Assembly: GCF_040779325.2 (NCBI RefSeq)
Contig: NZ_JBFONT020000001.1
Span: 248,001-312,000, forward strand
Source: Aestuariibius violaceus
Lineage (GTDB): Bacteria > Pseudomonadota > Alphaproteobacteria > Rhodobacterales > Rhodobacteraceae
Length of the DNA stretch: 64,000 bases
Direction of reading: 5' to 3'
In this document: piece after piece, positions 33,933 to 43,239 of the stretch
Layout: each line of letters opens with the position of its first letter
Numbering within the stretch: position 1 is the first letter of the stretch
The notes under the pieces: generated by a model
Seen by the model: only the letters and a program-made list of their open reading frames with translations
What the model was told of the DNA's origin: nothing
Databases searched by the model: none
Position numbers and translations under genes: made by a program

Positions 33933-33968
33933 ACCTCACCCGCCGATGGCCTCCGGAAAGGCGTGCCG

Positions 33969-34856
33969 ATGTTTTCGAATCTGACCATCCGGCAAAAGCA
34001 GATCGCCTGGGCCTGGGCCTTTCTGGCGGTGCCGGTGCTCTTCTACGTCGTCATCCGCTTCTACCCGACCGGCAACGCCTTCGTGATCTCGTTTGAGGAG
34101 TGGAACCTGCTCGGCTCCCGCACCTGGACCGGCCTCGAGAACTACCAGAAGCTCTGGAACGATCCGGTCTTCTGGAAGGTCTTCGTCAACACCTTCCAGT
34201 ACCTCCTGATCGGGACCCCGCTCAGCCTCATCATCTCTTTCATCATTGCCTACCATCTCGACCGCGTGCGGCTGATGCACGGCTTTCTGAGGATGCTCTA
34301 CTTCCTGCCCTTCATGACCAGCGCGGTTGCCATGGCCTGGGTCTGGCGCTGGTTCTACCAGCCGGTTCCGACGGGCCTCTTCAACAACCTGCTCGCCAGC
34401 GTCGGCATCCCGCAGATCGAGTTCTTGAATTCGACCACCAACGCGCTGCCCGCCGTTCTGGCCCCAGCGGTGTGGGCGGGCCTTGGCTTTCAGGTCATTA
34501 TCTTCATGGCAGGCCTCCGGGCGATCCCGACCTCCTACTACGAGGCCGCGCGGATCGACGGCGTCGGCTGGTGGACCCAGCTGACCCAGATCACCCTGCC
34601 GCTCCTCAGGCCCACCATCGTCTTCATCGTCGTCTTCTCCTCCATCGGCTTCCTCAGGATCTTCGACCACGTCTTCAACATGACGACGAACAATCCCGGC
34701 GGGCCGCTCAATGCGACGAAACCGCTGGTCCTCATGATCTACGAGACGGCATTCTCCAGCTTCGATATGGGCTACGCGGCCGCGCAAACGGTCGTCCTGT
34801 TCCTCATCCTCCTCGTGGTCAGCCTCATCCAGCTTCGCCTTCTGAGGAGCGACTGA
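33969..34856 (+). CDS. ABC sugar permease (MalF/UgpA type)
   Basis: 295 residues, six helices, with the EAA coupling loop YYEAARIDGVGWWTQLTQITLPLL. I choose the ATG at 33969 because GGAAAGG is 7 bases upstream; a GTG at 33963 would be too close to that site. One base separates it from the next permease. Confidence 0.92.
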   Translation: MFSNLTIRQKQIAWAWAFLAVPVLFYVVIRFYPTGNAFVISFEEWNLLGSRTWTGLENYQKLWNDPVFWKVFVNTFQYLLIGTPLSLIISFIIAYHLDRVRLMHGFLRMLYFLPFMTSAVAMAWVWRWFYQPVPTGLFNNLLASVGIPQIEFLNSTTNALPAVLAPAVWAGLGFQVIIFMAGLRAIPTSYYEAARIDGVGWWTQLTQITLPLLRPTIVFIVVFSSIGFLRIFDHVFNMTTNNPGGPLNATKPLVLMIYETAFSSFDMGYAAAQTVVLFLILLVVSLIQLRLLRSD

Positions 34857-34857
34857 G

Positions 34858-35754
34858 ATGGCGGATGCAACGCTCACCAACGTCCCCGAGGCGGCCAAGC
34901 CCTCCTCTTCCGCCCTCTTCGCCAGGCCAACCGGCCGCGGCCCGCGCGATAACGCCGCCGTGATCCGCTGGATGCTGCTGTTTCTCGGCGGGATCCTGAT
35001 GGTGATGCCCATCGTCTACATGATCTCGACCTCGCTGAAATGGCCGCACGAGGTCTACAACGTCAATCTGATCCCCGAAGAACCGACGCTCGAAAACTAC
35101 ACCTACGTGCTCGAGGATGGGCGCTTCTACGGCTGGTTCGTCAACTCGCTCATCATCGCGATCATCACCACGATCTCGAACCTCTTCTTCGACAGCCTCG
35201 TCGGCTACACCCTCTGCAAGTTCAGGTTCCCCGGCCGCCAGATCGTCTTCATCGCGATCCTCTCGACCCTGATGATCCCGACCGAGATGCTGGTGATCCC
35301 CTGGTATCTGATGAGCCAGAGCTTCGGCTGGCTCGACACCTACTGGGGCATCATGTTCCCCGGCCTGATGACGGCCTTCGGCGTCTTCCTGATGAAGCAG
35401 TTCTTCGAAAGCGTGCCCGACGATTTTATCGAGGCGGCGCGGATCGACGGCCTGAACGAATTCCAGATCTGGTGGACCGTCGCCATGCCGCTCGTCCGCC
35501 CCGCGCTGGCGGCGCTCGCCATCTTCGTCTTCCTCGGCAACTGGACGGCCTTCCTCTGGCCGCTGATCGTGACCAACTCGGTCGAGCTTTACACGCTCCC
35601 CGTCGGCCTCTCGGGCTTCGGTGACGAAGCGGATGTCGCGTGGGAGCTGATCATGACCGGCGCCGCGATCTCGACCATTCCGACGCTGATCGTCTTCCTG
35701 ATCTTCCAGCGCTTCATCATCCGCGGGGTTGTGATGGCAGGGCTCAAGGGATGA
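34858..35754 (+). CDS. ABC sugar permease (MalG/UgpE type)
   Basis: 298 residues. The first helix (WMLLFLGGILMVMPIVYMISTSLK) starts after a 35-residue cytoplasmic tail; the EAA loop is FIEAARIDGLNEFQIWWTVAMPLVRP. Partner of the preceding permease. Its stop overlaps the start of the VOC gene (ATGA). Confidence 0.92.
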   Translation: MADATLTNVPEAAKPSSSALFARPTGRGPRDNAAVIRWMLLFLGGILMVMPIVYMISTSLKWPHEVYNVNLIPEEPTLENYTYVLEDGRFYGWFVNSLIIAIITTISNLFFDSLVGYTLCKFRFPGRQIVFIAILSTLMIPTEMLVIPWYLMSQSFGWLDTYWGIMFPGLMTAFGVFLMKQFFESVPDDFIEAARIDGLNEFQIWWTVAMPLVRPALAALAIFVFLGNWTAFLWPLIVTNSVELYTLPVGLSGFGDEADVAWELIMTGAAISTIPTLIVFLIFQRFIIRGVVMAGLKG

Positions 35755-36281
35755 ACGATCAGACGGTCAGACCCTGCCGCACCGACTTCCTGCGCGATTG
35801 GGAGGAAGCCCGCCCCACCCTCTCCCCGATTGGACGGACCATGCCGCTGATTTCCACAGACCGCCTCGATCATGTTCACCTCTATGTCCTCGATCGTCCT
35901 GCCGCCATTGCATGGTACCGGCGGGTTCTCGGACTGAAGGTCTATGGCGAAGGGCACGATGACGTCCCGACGGAACACCCGGTCTTCCTCGCCCCCGCGA
36001 CGGGCGGCCCGCATTGCGTGTCCCTCTTCGTCGGGGACCGCCCGGATGGCGGCGACCGGACCGTCGCCTTCCACGCCGCTGGCCGGATCTTCCTGACATT
36101 CGCGGGTGCGCTTCCCGATGACGATCTGAAGGCCCGCGATGGCACGCCGCTTACCATCGGCCACCACCACGATTACGGGCAGGCCATCACCTTCAACTTC
36201 CTCGACCCCGCAGGCAACCATCTTGAGCTTGTCACATATGATGCCGATGAGGCGCGCAGAGGGCTTCAGGCACTCTCATGA
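35751..36281 (+). CDS. VOC (glyoxalase/dioxygenase fold) protein
   Basis: 176 residues. The VOC module begins at about 36 (LDHVHLYVLDRPAAIAWYRRVLGLKV) and ends with FNFLDPAGNHLELVTY, giving the usual metal His and Glu positions. Family members include glyoxalase I, extradiol dioxygenases and thiol transferases such as FosA/FosB. Start at 35751 keeps translational coupling to the permease; an ATG at 35841 nearer the domain is possible. Embedded between transporter and lyase, so it acts on a pathway intermediate; reaction unknown. Confidence 0.8.
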   Translation: MNDQTVRPCRTDFLRDWEEARPTLSPIGRTMPLISTDRLDHVHLYVLDRPAAIAWYRRVLGLKVYGEGHDDVPTEHPVFLAPATGGPHCVSLFVGDRPDGGDRTVAFHAAGRIFLTFAGALPDDDLKARDGTPLTIGHHHDYGQAITFNFLDPAGNHLELVTYDADEARRGLQALS

Positions 36282-37759
36282 CCGACCGCTCCGTCTTTCC
36301 CGATCCGGTCTACCGCGACACCGTGCTCGCCCCGCTTTTCGAAGGGGTGAAGGCCAACTTCGCCAGCCATATGGACGCCGTTGACCGGGCGCATCTTGTC
36401 ATGCTGGCCGAGACGGGGATCCTGCCCCGCGACGATGCCGCCCAGATCGCGGGCGCCCTGCACGCCATCGGAACAGAGATGGACCCGACGAAGCTCACCT
36501 ATACCGGCGAGCATGAGGACTGGTTCTTTCTCGTCGAAGCCGAACTGCGCGCGCGGCTGGGCGAACTCGGCGGCGCCCTCCACACCGCGCGCTCCCGCAA
36601 CGACATCGATCACACGGTCTTCAAAATGGCGCTCCGCGACCGCGTCTCCGCCTTCGAAGGTCTGATCCACGACCTTGCCGACACCATGCTCGCCAAGGCC
36701 CGGGCCGAGCGCGATACCCTGATCGTCGCCTACACCCACGGCCAGCCTGCGCAGCCCTCGACATACGGCCACTACCTGTCCGCCGCGCTAGAGGTCCTGC
36801 TGCGTGACACCAATCGCGTGGCCGAAGCCGCCGACCTCCTCGAACTCTCCCCCATGGGCGCCGCCGCGATCACGACCTCCGGCTTCCCCATCGATCGCGC
36901 CCGCGTGGCAGAGCTCCTCGGCTTCGAAAGACCGCTCCTCAATTCCTATGGCTGTATCGCCTCGGTCGATTACGTCACCGCGCTCTACTCGGCCATGAAG
37001 CTCGTCTTCGTCCACCTTGGCCGCGTCGTGCAGGACATGGCCTTCTGGTCCGCCTTCGAGGTCGGCCAACTGCGCCTGCCGAACGCGCTGGTCCAGGTCA
37101 GCTCCATCATGCCGCAAAAGCGCAACCCGGTCCCGATCGAGCATATGCGCCACCTCGCCAGCGTCGCGGCAGGGCGGTGCGACACCATCGTCGACGCCAT
37201 GCGCAACACCCCCTTCACCGACATGAACGACAGCGAAGGCGAAGTGCAGCAGGCAGGTTATGCCGCCTTCGACAGCGGCGGCCGGATGCTGGCACTGATG
37301 GCCGCCGTGCTGGACGGCGCGCGGATCGACCCCGCCAAGGTCCGCCGCAACGCCGATGCCGCCTGCGTCACCATCACGGAACTGGCCGATACCCTCGTCC
37401 GGCAGGAAGGCCTGACCTTCCGCGCCGCGCACGAGATCGCCGCCACGACCGCGCGCGATGTCATCGCCCGTGGCGTGCCACTGGGAGAGGGCTTCGAGGC
37501 GTTCGCCACAGCGTTCACAAAACATGCCGGCCGCCCGCCCAAACTCGACGCCGAAGCCTTCGCCGACACCGTCTCGCCCGAGACCTTCGTCAAGCGCCGC
37601 GACCGCCCCGGCGGCCCCGCCCCCGCCGCCCTCGACGAAGCCTATGAGACCTACGCCGCCGACCTCGCCACCCTGCGCACCCGGACCGCCACCCGCACCG
37701 GCCGCCACGCCGCCGCCGCGCAGGCCCGCGCCACCGCCTTCGACGTCTTGAGAGGATAA
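36278..37759 (+). CDS. argininosuccinate-lyase-like fumarase/aspartase superfamily enzyme
   Basis: 493 residues. Superfamily signature SSIMPQKRNP at 275-284, ALHTARSRND near residue 103-112 (ASL region 1, TGRSRND in true ASL) and THGQPAQPSTYGHYL (region 2 with the catalytic His/Thr area). These enzymes release fumarate by breaking a C-N (occasionally C-O) bond of a substituted succinate. It is not next to any arginine gene; it sits inside a coupled sugar-uptake operon, so argininosuccinate is an unlikely substrate. The closest functional analogue I can think of is ethylenediaminedisuccinate lyase, which cleaves N-substituted aspartates. Confidence 0.85.
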   Translation: MTDRSVFPDPVYRDTVLAPLFEGVKANFASHMDAVDRAHLVMLAETGILPRDDAAQIAGALHAIGTEMDPTKLTYTGEHEDWFFLVEAELRARLGELGGALHTARSRNDIDHTVFKMALRDRVSAFEGLIHDLADTMLAKARAERDTLIVAYTHGQPAQPSTYGHYLSAALEVLLRDTNRVAEAADLLELSPMGAAAITTSGFPIDRARVAELLGFERPLLNSYGCIASVDYVTALYSAMKLVFVHLGRVVQDMAFWSAFEVGQLRLPNALVQVSSIMPQKRNPVPIEHMRHLASVAAGRCDTIVDAMRNTPFTDMNDSEGEVQQAGYAAFDSGGRMLALMAAVLDGARIDPAKVRRNADAACVTITELADTLVRQEGLTFRAAHEIAATTARDVIARGVPLGEGFEAFATAFTKHAGRPPKLDAEAFADTVSPETFVKRRDRPGGPAPAALDEAYETYAADLATLRTRTATRTGRHAAAAQARATAFDVLRG

Positions 37760-38817
<1,058 letters not shown>

Positions 38818-38821
<4 letters not shown>

Positions 38822-39702
38822 AGGACGCGACCGTCGTCCAGCCGCAAGGGGCGGTCCTTTGCGTCGGTCGGGTCTATTGCGATCTGATCTTCACCGGCGT
38901 GCCCTCCGACCCCGTCCCAGGGCGCGAGGTCTTTGCCAAGGGCCTCTCCCTTCACGCCGGCGGCGGTGCGGCCATCACCGCAGGCTGGCTCTCCGCCCTC
39001 GGGCGCCGGGCAGAGCTGTCGGCCTACCTGCCCGCCGCTCCGTTCGACGGGCCCGTGTTGCGCGACCTCGCCGCCGCCAGCGTCGGCACCGAGCTTTGCG
39101 CGAAATCGCGCTGCACCGAGCCGCAACTGACCGTCGCCATCGTCCGCGACGACGATCGGGCCTTCCTCACCCGCGCGCCCGGCCCCGCAGCCCCGATCCT
39201 GACGGGGACCGAACTCAGACGCTTCGGCGTCACGCATCTGCATATCGGAGAACTTCGAACCCTGATCGACCGCCCCGATCTGATCGACCTCGCGCGGCAG
39301 GCCGGCGCCACGCTCTCCTCCGATTGCGGATGGGACGATACGCTCGAGGCAAGCTGCGCGCCGCTGATCGCCGCGCTGGACGTCTTCATGCCGAACGAGG
39401 TCGAGGCCGCGCGGCTCGATACGCTCGGCCTGCCGCAATGTCCGGCCCCGCTCACCGTCGTCAAGCGCGGCCCGCTCGGGGCCGAGGTGCGGCAGAACGG
39501 CGGCCTGCTGGAAAAGACAGCCCCCGAGGTTCAGGTCGTCGACAGCACCGGCGCGGGCGACGCCTTCGCCGCCGGATTTCTCCTCCGCTGGCTTGACGGG
39601 GCGGGGGTCGAGGCCGCGCTTCAGAACGGCGTGCTCTGCGGGGCGCAGGCCGTCACCCAGCCGGGCGGTCTGTCGGCGCGGCCGGACCGGATGCCGGCAT
39701 GA
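38818..39702 (+). CDS. PfkB-family sugar kinase
   Basis: 294 residues. N-terminal GRVYCDLIFTGVP and the GG-rich lid LHAGGGAAITAGWLSALG; catalytic motif DSTGAGDAFAAGFL near residue 240 with the general base Asp. Phosphorylates a sugar or sugar conjugate. PfkB kinase plus SIS protein plus sugar ABC importer is the same combination as the B. subtilis frl (fructosamine) operon. Coupled on both sides by ATGA. Confidence 0.88.
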
Positions 39703-40226
39703 CCGCGACGACGGATCTGGAAACCTTCGTCACCAAGGCCCGCGCGGCCGCCGCCGCCCCAGATGCCAAGGCGGCGACCCTGGCGCTGATGGCGCGCACC
39801 TTCGCCGATCCAGACGCCCTGGCAGCCGCGCTGCCCGAACCCGAAGGCGAGGTCTGCCTTTTCGAGGACGACACCGCCAGCATCTGGCACGAACGCTTCG
39901 AGCCCGACGCGGAACTGCCGCCGCACAACCACGGAATGCCTGCCTTTCTCGGCGTCTACAAAGGGCGCGAACGCAATCGCCTCTGGCACTTGGTCGACGG
40001 CATCGCCCGCCCGGGCGGCGCGCTCGACCTCACCTCTGGCCAGATCCACGCCTTCGGACCGGATGACGTCCACTCCGTCATCGCCCTTGACGGCGCGCCG
40101 AGCTTTGGCCTCCACATCTACCTCGGCCCGCTCAGGCGGATCGACCGGTCGCTCTACGACTGGGACACCGGGGCGCCGATCCCCATGACCGAAGCCGCTT
40201 TCCTGTCGATGGTGCGCCACCGATGA
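39699..40226 (+). CDS. cysteine-dioxygenase-like cupin (COG5553 type)
   Basis: 175 residues. Cupin core with SIWHERFEPDAELPPHNHGMPAFLGVYKGRERNRLW (His-x-His ligands at about 74-76) and a third His in DDVHSVIALDG. This layout resembles the predicted metal enzymes related to cysteine dioxygenase. A thiol or amino-thiol dioxygenase activity is possible, but no substrate can be assigned. Both ends overlap neighbours by ATGA, so it is an integral step of the operon. Confidence 0.75.
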   Translation: MTATTDLETFVTKARAAAAAPDAKAATLALMARTFADPDALAAALPEPEGEVCLFEDDTASIWHERFEPDAELPPHNHGMPAFLGVYKGRERNRLWHLVDGIARPGGALDLTSGQIHAFGPDDVHSVIALDGAPSFGLHIYLGPLRRIDRSLYDWDTGAPIPMTEAAFLSMVRHR

Positions 40227-41179
40227 CAAGCCTGATGGCGCAGGAGATCGCCCAGATCCCCGAGGTCTGCGACCGCCTGCTCTCAGGACCCGCGCATAAC
40301 GCGATCGCCGCGGCTGCCGAGGCACTGCGCGCCACCGACCCCTCCCTGCTGGTGACGGTCGGCCGCGGCAGTTCGGACCATGCCGCGACCTACCTGTCCT
40401 ATGTCTGCGGGATCCTGTCCGGCGTGGTCCCCGCGTCATACCCCCTGTCGCTGGCCTCGCTCCATGGGCAGCGCCCGCGGGCAAAGGGACAGGCCGCACT
40501 GGCCATCAGCCAATCCGGCCGCAGCCCGGATATCCTCGCGGCGGCCACCGCTCTGCGCGATGGCGGCGCTGCCCTGGTGGTCCTGACCAATGCCGCCAAC
40601 AATCCCCTCGCGGACCTCTCCGACCTGACCATCGACGTCTCAGCCGGTCCGGAACGCGCCGTCGCAGCCACCAAAAGCTATGTCGCCTCGGTCTTTGCCG
40701 GGCTCAGGCTGATGGCGCTCTGGCACGACGCAAAGGACCTGCTTGACGCAACCACACGGGGGCCGGATGCCCTATCCGCCGCACTCGGAAGCAGATCGGC
40801 TGAGATGGTGGATGTCTTCAGTCGCACCGACCGCCTTCTGGTGCTGGGGCGCGGGCCGTCCCTGGGCATCGCACAGGAAATCGCCTTGAAGGCGATGGAG
40901 CTGTGCCAGATCACCGCCCTGGCCCTTAGCGGGGCCGAGGTGCGCCATGGCCCGATGCAGATGCTGAACGACGGATATCCCGTTCTCGACCTGCTGCGTG
41001 CCGGGCCGCTGCCGGGCTCCCAGACGTTCCATCCCCCTGCCAGCCAGGCGCTGCATCCCCTCATCGATCCGCTCCTCGACCTTGTGCCGGTCTACATCGC
41101 CTTGGAGGCCGCCGCACAGGCCCGAGGTCTCGACCCCGACGCCCCGACCCGCCTCCAGAAGGTCACGACGACTTTGTAG
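40223..41179 (+). CDS. SIS-domain sugar-phosphate isomerase/deaminase (NagB-II/GlmS-like)
   Basis: 318 residues with two SIS domains. MAQEIAQIPEV at the start, TVGRGSSDHAATYLSYV, AISQSGRSPD (phosphate-binding Ser loop), AATKSYVASVF and the C-terminal DPDAPTRLQKVTTTL match the isomerase half of GlmS and the NagB-II glucosamine-6-phosphate deaminases; the alternative is a fructosamine-6-phosphate deglycase such as FrlB. Either way it should release ammonia or an amine from a phosphorylated amino sugar and give a glycolytic sugar phosphate. Last gene of the operon. Confidence 0.85.
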   Translation: MTSLMAQEIAQIPEVCDRLLSGPAHNAIAAAAEALRATDPSLLVTVGRGSSDHAATYLSYVCGILSGVVPASYPLSLASLHGQRPRAKGQAALAISQSGRSPDILAAATALRDGGAALVVLTNAANNPLADLSDLTIDVSAGPERAVAATKSYVASVFAGLRLMALWHDAKDLLDATTRGPDALSAALGSRSAEMVDVFSRTDRLLVLGRGPSLGIAQEIALKAMELCQITALALSGAEVRHGPMQMLNDGYPVLDLLRAGPLPGSQTFHPPASQALHPLIDPLLDLVPVYIALEAAAQARGLDPDAPTRLQKVTTTL

Positions 41180-41200
41180 GCCCCGACCCGAGCAGGGGCC
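41179..41200. terminator. GC hairpin after the SIS gene
   Basis: GGCCCC (41179-41184) pairs with GGGGCC (41195-41200) across a 10-nt loop that begins in the stop codon of the SIS gene. No T run follows, so it may end transcription weakly or mark an mRNA 3' end. Confidence 0.45.
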
Positions 41201-41241
41201 GACGCTCCAGGCTCGTTGCTACAGGACCTGCTCCGCCCGTG

Positions 41242-41385
41242 TCGCTCAACGCGCTTGCCGTTCACTTGCCAGCCTGCATCTCTCAACAAAGCCGCGATCC
41301 TGCTGAAAGCGTATCGTCCCGGTTTCCCTGCCAGCTCGATCGTCCCGGCGACCAGGCGTTCCTCATCAGATCGGCTTGTCCAGCG
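41242..41385 (-). mobile_element. IS3-family transposase (OrfB) remnant
   Basis: Reading the minus strand from 41385 gives an open stretch that includes DEERLVAGTIELAGKPGRYAFSR and then IAALLRDAGWQVNGKRVER. The second part matches the segment before the DDE core of IS3-family OrfB proteins (typically RYGYRRIAALLRREGW..NHKRVERI). Homology stops at about 41242; there is no DDE domain, OrfA or terminal inverted repeat nearby. A short relic of an old insertion. Confidence 0.65.
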
Positions 41386-41535
41386 TCAGGTCCGACACCG
41401 CCTGTCCCATAAACATCGCAGAGGACCACTCAAATGGGCGAGGGTCAGGTACCGGATGTGGGTTATCGACTTCAGCGACGGCTACCGTCGTTCTATCTGC
41501 GCGGCATCCAAGACCGAAGGACGGCCACGATCGCG

Positions 41536-41653
41536 CTTGACGGAAAGCCCGTTCTGGTTACCGGCACTGGCGGCGGAACTCTGCGCCACGGTGATCATCG
41601 CAGGCCGCGACGTGGATGGAGGCCATAAGATCCGGCAATGCGCCCAGAAATAG
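41536..41653 (+). pseudogene. short-chain dehydrogenase remnant with frameshift
   Basis: One frame gives LDGKPVLVTGTGGG, the start of an SDR Rossmann fold. The next frame then continues AAELCATVIIAGRDVDGGHK, the second strand and cofactor-specificity loop. The join lacks about ten residues (the IG-R/A helix part) and is out of frame. The frame stops at 41653. Only about 40 residues of a normal 250-residue SDR remain. Confidence 0.55.
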
Positions 41654-41811
41654 CGCACCACCGTTCCAGCGGGACCGCTCCCGTCTCAATGGGGCACCGG
41701 TGAACCGGTAGAGGCCCCGCGCCGGGATCGCGCAGCTTGATCTCCAGACCGAATACCCGCGCTATGACACCATCCGCGATCAAGACGCATCGGCGAAGAG
41801 GCACAACTGAC

Positions 41812-43203
41812 ATGGCGGGATCAGAAGCGGTCTTCCTCAATGGCAATCTGATGCGCCACGTATCGGTGATGTCGTTCACGGCAAGCGTCGGGCTGATGGC
41901 CGTGTTCGCCGTCGATTTCGTCGACATGGTCTTCATCGGCATGCTCGGCAACGACGCTCTCGCCGCGGCGGTCGGCTATGCGGGCACGATCCTGTTCTTC
42001 ACCAATTCGATCAATATCGGCCTGTCCATCGCGGCAGGCTCGCTCAGCGCCCGGGCGATCGGCGCCGGAGATACCGAAACCGCCCGTCGCGCAGCCACGA
42101 CCGTCGCAACGCTGGGCGTCGCCATGGGCCTCGTCGTCCCGCTCCTGCTGCTCAACTTCCTTCCGGCCGTGCTCGGCTTTCTGGGTGCCGAGGGCGAAGT
42201 CGCCCGGCTGGCAACCCGCTATCTGACGATCATCCTGCCCACCATGCCTGTCATGGGCGTGGCGATGACGGCGATGGCGGTCTTGCGCGCCTATGGCGAC
42301 GCGCGCCGGTCGATGATGGCGACGCTGATCGGGGGAACGGTGAATGCCGTTCTGGACCCCCTGTTCATCTTCGGCTTCGGGTTGGGGCTGGACGGGGCAG
42401 CGCTTGCAAGCGTCGTGGCCCGGGTCACGATCCTCGTCGCCGCGCTGGGCCCGGCATTGCGGTTTCACGACGGCTTCGCCCGCCCCGACTATGCGAGCTT
42501 TCGGGCCAATCTGGTGGCGGTGGCCGCGATCGCCGGGCCGGCCGTTCTCACCAGCATCGCCACGCCGGTCGGCAACGCCATCGTCACGCGCGAGATCGCG
42601 CGCTTCGGGACCGAGGCGGTGGCCGGGATGGCCGTGATCGGGCGTCTCATGCCGCTGGCCTTTGCGGTGATCTTTGCGCTGTCAGGTGCCATCGGGCCGA
42701 TTGTCGGCCAGAACTTCGGCGCGGGCCGCTTCGACCGGGTGCGCGGGGCGTTCAACGCAGGCATCCTGTTCACCGCACTCTATGTTCTCGCCGCGGCGAT
42801 GATCCTGTTTCTCCTGCGCGCCCCGATTGCGGATCTCTTCAGCGCGACCGGTGAGACCCGCACGCTGATCTATCTGTTCTGTGGCCCGCTTGCACTCGCG
42901 TCGTTCTTCAACGGTGTGATCTTCGTGGCCAATGCCAGCTTCAACAACCTCGGTCACCCGATCTATTCGACCTGGATCAACTGGGGCCGCCACACCCTCG
43001 GAACATGGCCGTTCGTCATTGCGGGGGCCAGCCTCTGGGGGGCTTCGGGCGTCTTGATCGGGCAGGCCATCGGCGGTGTTGTGTTCGCCGGATTGGCCTA
43101 CCTCCTGGTCCTGCGCGTCTCGGCCTCGCTCAGCGCGCCTGCGCCGACGGATCCGTTCGTCCACCAAAGCCGCTTTCACAGCCTTTTCGGCCGGGGCCGG
43201 TAG
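41812..43203 (+). CDS. MATE-family efflux transporter
   Basis: 463 residues, twelve predicted helices in two six-helix halves; FAVDFVDMVFIGMLGNDALAAAVGYAG and TSIATPVGNAIVTREIARFG are MATE-like, and ALSGAIGPIVGQNFGAGRFDRVRGAF is the conserved second-half loop. Uses Na+ or H+ to expel drugs or metabolites. I start at the ATG at 41812; upstream in-frame codons extend into the remnant-filled spacer. Stand-alone gene, convergent with the ankyrin gene. Confidence 0.88.
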   Translation: MAGSEAVFLNGNLMRHVSVMSFTASVGLMAVFAVDFVDMVFIGMLGNDALAAAVGYAGTILFFTNSINIGLSIAAGSLSARAIGAGDTETARRAATTVATLGVAMGLVVPLLLLNFLPAVLGFLGAEGEVARLATRYLTIILPTMPVMGVAMTAMAVLRAYGDARRSMMATLIGGTVNAVLDPLFIFGFGLGLDGAALASVVARVTILVAALGPALRFHDGFARPDYASFRANLVAVAAIAGPAVLTSIATPVGNAIVTREIARFGTEAVAGMAVIGRLMPLAFAVIFALSGAIGPIVGQNFGAGRFDRVRGAFNAGILFTALYVLAAAMILFLLRAPIADLFSATGETRTLIYLFCGPLALASFFNGVIFVANASFNNLGHPIYSTWINWGRHTLGTWPFVIAGASLWGASGVLIGQAIGGVVFAGLAYLLVLRVSASLSAPAPTDPFVHQSRFHSLFGRGR

Positions 43204-43215
43204 CGCCACCCCCAA

Positions 43216-43233
43216 GCGGGGACGTTGCCCCGC
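43216..43233. terminator. hairpin between convergent genes
   Basis: GCGGGG (43216-43221) and CCCCGC (43228-43233) make a perfect 6-bp GC stem around a 6-nt loop, between two converging stops. No T tail. Confidence 0.45.
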
Positions 43234-43239
43234 CGCCCC

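Noticed and set aside
36278..37759. argH, the arginine-biosynthesis argininosuccinate lyase
   Set aside because: Operon context is sugar uptake and kinase/SIS genes and region 1 deviates from the ArgH form; family name kept but not the gene symbol.
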